Positions 10,768 through 13,750 of a DNA stretch of 13,750 nucleotides are shown here, one piece after another; the first letter of the stretch is position 1, and each line of letters opens with the position of its first letter. The translations under genes were made by a program, and so were the position numbers. The stretch covers positions 1 to 13,750 of the forward strand of contig JAEYZH010000164.1 of assembly GCA_023430685.1 (NCBI GenBank), in the 5' to 3' direction. A model generated the notes under the pieces. That model was not told the origin of the DNA, made no database searches, and saw nothing but the letters and a program-made list of their open reading frames with translations. The stretch comes from Pseudomonadota bacterium (GTDB taxonomy: Bacteria; Pseudomonadota; Gammaproteobacteria; Xanthomonadales; Rhodanobacteraceae).

Positions 10768-11146
10768 CGGCGCCCGCGAGGTTCAACGACTTGTCGAACT
10801 TGCCGACGAGGTCGATGTTGTAGAGGAACGGCACGCGCTTCTCGTAGGCGACGCGCAGCGTCGCCGCGCCGGACTCGCGCTTGAGCGAAATCGACTGCGG
10901 CGTGACGCTCGTCTCGTCGACGTACTGGGTGTTGAACTTGAGGCTGAGCTCGGCCCGGACCTCGGCCAGCGACTTCTGCGCGGCGCCAGGTTCCTGGCGC
11001 AGCTGCTCCATCGCCTTGAGCACGCCGAAATACTCGACGTACATCGGCACCAGCCGCATCGCGAGGTAGGCGAAGAAGCCGAGCACGCCGAGCAGCATCA
11101 CGAATCCGATCAGGGTAATGCCTTTGACCTGGTGGCGCGTTCTCAT
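10760..11146 (-). CDS. DUF4845 small membrane protein with pilin-like N-terminus
   Basis: This 128-residue protein has one membrane segment (about 10-32, ITLIGFVMLLGVLGFFAYLAM) preceded by the positive MRTRHQVK, so the N-terminus probably stays inside. About 95 residues follow, rich in charged residues and ending in the strand-like ISLKRESGAATLRVAYEKRVPFLYNIDLVGKF, probably periplasmic. The KGITLIG start resembles a type IV pilin cleavage site, but the conserved Glu at mature position 5 is Gly. It belongs to DUF4845, a family of unknown function that commonly sits between lepB and rnc in beta- and gammaproteobacteria. I prefer the ATG at 11146 over a TTG at 11152 because GGGGAGGA lies 6 bases before the ATG but too close to the TTG. 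A role linked to LepB or envelope secretion is only a contextual guess. Confidence 0.85.
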   Translation of the reverse strand: MRTRHQVKGITLIGFVMLLGVLGFFAYLAMRLVPMYVEYFGVLKAMEQLRQEPGAAQKSLAEVRAELSLKFNTQYVDETSVTPQSISLKRESGAATLRVAYEKRVPFLYNIDLVGKFDKSLNLAGAGE

Positions 11147-11152
11147 CTGCAA

Positions 11153-11160
11153 TCCTCCCC
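11153..11160 (-). promoter_or_regulatory. Ribosome binding site that decides the DUF4845 start
   Basis: GGGGAGGA on the minus strand stands 6 bases before the ATG at 11146 and directly abuts an in-frame TTG at 11152. The spacing supports the ATG. Confidence 0.7.
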
Positions 11161-11185
11161 GTTGATGGGCCGAAGCGGGCGGTCG

Positions 11186-12019
11186 TCAGCGGATGACCGT
11201 ACCGATGCGGCTGAAGTCTATGCCGTTGTGCCAGTTCATCCAGATCACGAACGCCCTGCCGACCAGGTTCTGCTCCGGCACGAATCCCCAGAACCGGCTG
11301 TCCGCGCTGCTGTCGCGATTGTCCCCCATCGCGAAGTAGTGTCCCTCGGGAACCTTCCAGCTGCCCTCGTGGCCGATCCAGGCGTTGGGGATCTCGAGGA
11401 TCCGGTGCTCCACTTCGCCGAGCTTTTCCTTCAGCACGCGCGCGTTGGCGAGGTTGCGCCCGGGTTCGGACGGGCCGACATAATTGCCGAGATCGGTCTC
11501 CGCGACTTCGACGCCGTTCACGAACAGCGTCTTGTTGCGGTAGGTGATTTCGTCGCCCGGCAGGCCGATCACGCGCTTGATGTAGTCCTCCTTCGGGTTC
11601 TGCGGGTAGCGGAACACGAACACGTCGCCGCGCTCGGGCTCCCCGACGTCGAGGATCTTCCGGTCAAGGACCGGCAGGCGCAAGCCGTAGGCGAACTTGT
11701 TGACGAGGATGAAGTCGCCGACCAGCAGGGTCGGCATCATCGAGCCGGACGGGATCTTGAACGGCTCGGCGATGAAAGACCGGAACAGCAGGATCAGCAG
11801 CAGCACCGGGAAGAACGAGCGCGCGTACTCGACCGCGGCCGGCTCCTGCAGCGCGGTCCGCGCGCGTGCATCGCGCTCTTCCTGGGTCAGCGCGGTCATC
11901 GCCTCGAGCGCGCGCGCGCGCCGCCGGCGCCCCGGCGCGAGCACCAGGCGGTCGAGCAACCAGACCACGCCCGACGCCGCGGTCAACACCACCAGCAACA
12001 ATGCGAAATCGAAATCCAT
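11186..12019 (-). CDS. lepB: Signal peptidase I
   Basis: LepB is the inner-membrane serine protease that removes signal peptides from exported proteins on the periplasmic side. The 277-residue protein has a first membrane segment at about 5-22, a cytoplasmic basic loop (RRRRAR at 31-36) and a second segment at about 69-84. The catalytic Ser93 is in IPSGSMMPTL and the Lys148 general base is in DYIKRVIGLPGD; the later box GDNRDSSADSRFWGFVP is also intact. The topology with two N-terminal spans matches E. coli LepB, though it is shorter than the 324-residue E. coli enzyme. The ATG at 12019 has AAGGAG 5 bases upstream. It follows lepA after 107 bases, the standard arrangement. The family is certain. 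Confidence 0.97.
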   Translation of the reverse strand: MDFDFALLLVVLTAASGVVWLLDRLVLAPGRRRRARALEAMTALTQEERDARARTALQEPAAVEYARSFFPVLLLILLFRSFIAEPFKIPSGSMMPTLLVGDFILVNKFAYGLRLPVLDRKILDVGEPERGDVFVFRYPQNPKEDYIKRVIGLPGDEITYRNKTLFVNGVEVAETDLGNYVGPSEPGRNLANARVLKEKLGEVEHRILEIPNAWIGHEGSWKVPEGHYFAMGDNRDSSADSRFWGFVPEQNLVGRAFVIWMNWHNGIDFSRIGTVIR

Positions 12020-12024
12020 CTATG

Positions 12025-12030
12025 CTCCTT
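12025..12030 (-). promoter_or_regulatory. lepB ribosome binding site
   Basis: AAGGAG on the minus strand lies 5 bases before the lepB ATG. It is the clearest Shine-Dalgarno in the cluster and supports the chosen start. Confidence 0.75.
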
Positions 12031-12050
12031 CGGAGCGGGAACGGGGAATG

Positions 12051-12123
12051 GGGGATGGGGAATCGTCAACAAGGCGCGCTGCCGCCCTGACGGTTCCGTG
12101 ATCCCGATTGATTCCCTATCCCC
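12051..12123. repeat. Imperfect inverted repeat of G-run type in the lepA-lepB spacer
   Basis: The arms ggggatggggaatc (12051-12064) and gattccctatcccc (12110-12123) are complementary at 13 of 14 positions and lie 45 bases apart. The right arm ends 3 bases before the lepA stop codon. Preceding bases (ggggaatg) add another near copy of the same short unit. Such gggaatgggg-type spacers are familiar between genes in xanthomonads. It could fold in the lepA-lepB transcript and tune lepB expression, but there is no T tract for termination. Confidence 0.6.
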
Positions 12124-12126
12124 GCC

Positions 12127-13750
<1,624 letters not shown>

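Overview
The window is G+C-rich chromosomal DNA from a gammaproteobacterium. It is most likely from the Lysobacterales (Xanthomonadales; Lysobacter/Luteimonas-like). This rests on the gene order lepA-lepB-DUF4845-rnc-era-recO, on a PA3004-type S-methyl-5'-thioinosine phosphorylase beside nagZ and hpt, and on intergenic repeats of the 'taggagcccaccctgtggg' kind that are common in that group. The genus is inference. There is no tRNA, rRNA, insertion sequence, prophage or CRISPR array. This is a core, mostly housekeeping region, not an accessory island.

Layout from the right edge, in the direction of transcription of most genes (minus strand). (1) 13750-8420: lepA (start outside the window), lepB, a DUF4845 membrane protein, rnc, era and recO. 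This is the classic translation, secretion, RNA-processing and repair cluster, with several overlapping stop/start pairs. (2) 8029-8419: a 391-bp gap between two convergent genes, filled with a mosaic of palindromic REP-like elements (two 23-bp-arm hairpins and a half copy) and about four copies of a ~45-bp direct repeat. (3) 7324-8028: the only plus-strand gene, a receiver-HPt two-domain protein. (4) 7281-3859: a divergent pair of envelope genes, a large AsmA/YdbH-like protein and a YdbL-like DUF1318 putative lipoprotein, probably parts of a periplasmic lipid-transport bridge. (5) 3784-1: rlmD, a CYTH-domain triphosphatase, nagZ, hpt and mtip (cut by the left edge), packed with 2-bp gaps or 1-7-bp overlaps.

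How the genes work together. MTIP releases hypoxanthine from methylthioinosine and Hpt converts it to IMP, so the last two genes form a purine-salvage pair. NagZ recycles cell-wall sugars. RlmD, RNase III, Era and LepA all act on ribosome production or function. YdbH-like and YdbL-like proteins probably act together in the envelope.

The best candidates for something less described are three. The YdbH-like protein carries a tandem duplication of about 190 residues. The YdbL-like protein looks like YnbE and YdbL joined in one chain, and no separate ynbE is seen. The repeat mosaic lies between the recO and receiver-HPt 3' ends. No wholly new system is evident.
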